Assembly: GCA_963924555.1 (NCBI GenBank)
Contig: OZ004589.1
Coordinates: forward strand, 4,092,001 to 4,156,000
From: Crambe crambe
Lineage: Eukaryota; Porifera; Demospongiae; Poecilosclerida; Crambeidae
Reading direction: 5' to 3'
DNA: 64,000 nucleotides
Part shown: positions 62,975-64,000 of the stretch, piece after piece
How the letters are laid out: the number at the start of each line of letters is the position of its first letter
How positions within the stretch are numbered: the stretch's first letter is position 1
The notes under the pieces: generated by a model
Databases searched by the model: none
What the model saw: only the letters and a program-made list of their open reading frames with translations
What the model was told of the DNA's origin: nothing
Translations under genes and position numbers: made by a program

Positions 62975-64000
62975 TTATTTGGATTTTCTATGTTTCTTTT
63001 GTAGTGGTTCTGTTTCGATAGTCTCAGGCCCAGGGAAAAGAGATCTTTTTCTACTACAATTGCCACGCACTGGCTGTAAGGCAAGTGATCCTTGCACACG
63101 TAGTGACTGTGCAGATTCTAGTGAAGTTTTCACTGTCACTTTCCCCCCTTGCTCGTATTTGCCCAAAATAATTTTCAAGAGGATCTTGGGAAAAGCATTC
63201 ACTTAGCATATACTGGCCTTCAACACCTGGTAGTGTGAGAAGGTACTTTGTTACACCAACAAAAGAATTCACTGCATGTAAGGTGAAATACATGATTGTT
63301 GATGGAATAATGAAAATCAATGGATTACCTGTCAACTTCAATCCTTCCTGCGTTTCCTTACTTAAGCACATCATACTCTTCTCACCCTCAGGAACATCTC
63401 TAGAATCCACATTCTTCTCCCATGCTTCCAAATCCCCCCAAAAATCTTCCTACAATAATGTTAGCTATAGTCATGCTGATCACTATATATTTTGTAGCTC
63501 TACCTCGAGTCTGTCATCTTCAGAACTATAGTATGGCCTTAAGTTAGGTTTCCTTCTTTTGAAGTGTTCTTGCATGTTCCGGCCATTGAGACAATCAATC
63601 AAATATTCTCTCTGTCTCAGTGGTGTCAGCATGACCATAGAATTCCAGGGCATTAGCCACTGACTCACTTAACATGCATTCTTGAGTAGGATGTTAAATG
63701 CACATGTTCCATGGATAATTTTTTCAATAGATACAGTCCCTGTGATTTTCTCCCAAGAGCATTCTTAGCATCATAAAGTCTGAGATGCTGCCAACTAATA
63801 TACTTTCCATTCTTCTACAAAAAAAGAAGACGTGTGTACTTAGTGGAATACACATGCATGCAATAATTTTATACCCATAACTTCCTTTTGCATCCATGAG
63901 CAAATGAATGGGACCAGCAGTTTCTTGTAGTCTTAAGAAGATGTATGAAATATATGCTTCTCTTCTCATCAGTGTAGGGATTGCATGTCTTGTAGCATAA
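62975..64000 (-). pseudogene. P-element/THAP9-type transposase, C-terminal part, frameshifted
   Basis: On the - strand, fragments follow in the order of a P-type transposase. These are WQHLRLYDAKNALG (63.8 kb), EHVHLTSYSRMHV (63.7 kb), LSESVANALEFYGHADTTET (63.63 kb), CLNGRNMQEHFKRRKPNLRP (63.57 kb), KNVDSRDVPEGEKSMMCLSK (63.39 kb), SECFSQDPLENYFGQIRARG (63.2 kb) and SLRVQGSLALQPVRGNC (63.1 kb). The end is at 62975. QDPLENYFG is the family hallmark. Frame changes occur near 63660, 63610 and at the G run near 63150, so it is inactive as read. The N-terminal THAP DNA-binding part would lie beyond the right edge. Confidence 0.78.

Noticed and set aside
63235-63531. 98-codon + strand open frame
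   Set aside because: Antisense to the P-type transposase fragments, which carry recognisable motifs on the - strand.

Overview
The window is animal nuclear DNA. It is AT-rich, with short GT-AG introns, dense simple repeats, many small inverted-repeat elements, and frequent runs of the word AGCT. The gene set (WRN-type RecQ helicase, AGMO, PHETA/sesquipedalian, INPP4, DDX43, YTHDC1) is metazoan. The compact packing of genes with short introns, and the style of the repeats, suggest an early-branching animal, most likely a demosponge. That placement is inference, not proof.

Layout, left to right: (1) the 3' end of an unrecognised + gene (1-590); (2) a repeat-rich gap; (3) RRM2, the ribonucleotide reductase small subunit (+, 3961-5815), with an E2F-like promoter site; (4) YTHDC1, a nuclear m6A reader (-, 6063-15309); (5) foldback elements; (6) a prenylated Ras-family GTPase (+, 16920-17748); (7) INPP4 phosphoinositide 4-phosphatase (-, 17867 to about 23690); (8) AGMO alkylglycerol monooxygenase (+, 24934-27295); (9) PHETA/sesquipedalian PH protein (-, 27303-30759); (10) an SDR of the retinol-dehydrogenase type that lacks the catalytic Ser and Tyr (+, 30980-31977); (11) DDX43, a KH + DEAD-box helicase (-, 32029-47221), carrying in one intron a small HIRAN-domain gene on the same strand whose first exon and upstream region are duplicated; (12) a WRN-type RecQ helicase without an exonuclease domain (+, 47752-61121); (13) a right-hand zone of decayed transposon sequence, including a P-element/THAP9-type transposase on the - strand.

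From RRM2 to WRN nine successive genes alternate strand. Each pair is therefore head-to-head with a potentially shared promoter, or tail-to-tail with 7 to 248 bp between stop codons. The genes do not form one pathway. RRM2 and WRN are replication/repair genes, YTHDC1 and DDX43 act on RNA, and INPP4, PHETA and the GTPase act in phosphoinositide/endosomal or signalling processes. AGMO and the SDR belong to lipid-metabolising families.

Gene models were spliced by eye from splice-site phase and remembered family sequence. Exon edges given to the base were phase-checked. Those marked 'about' were not.
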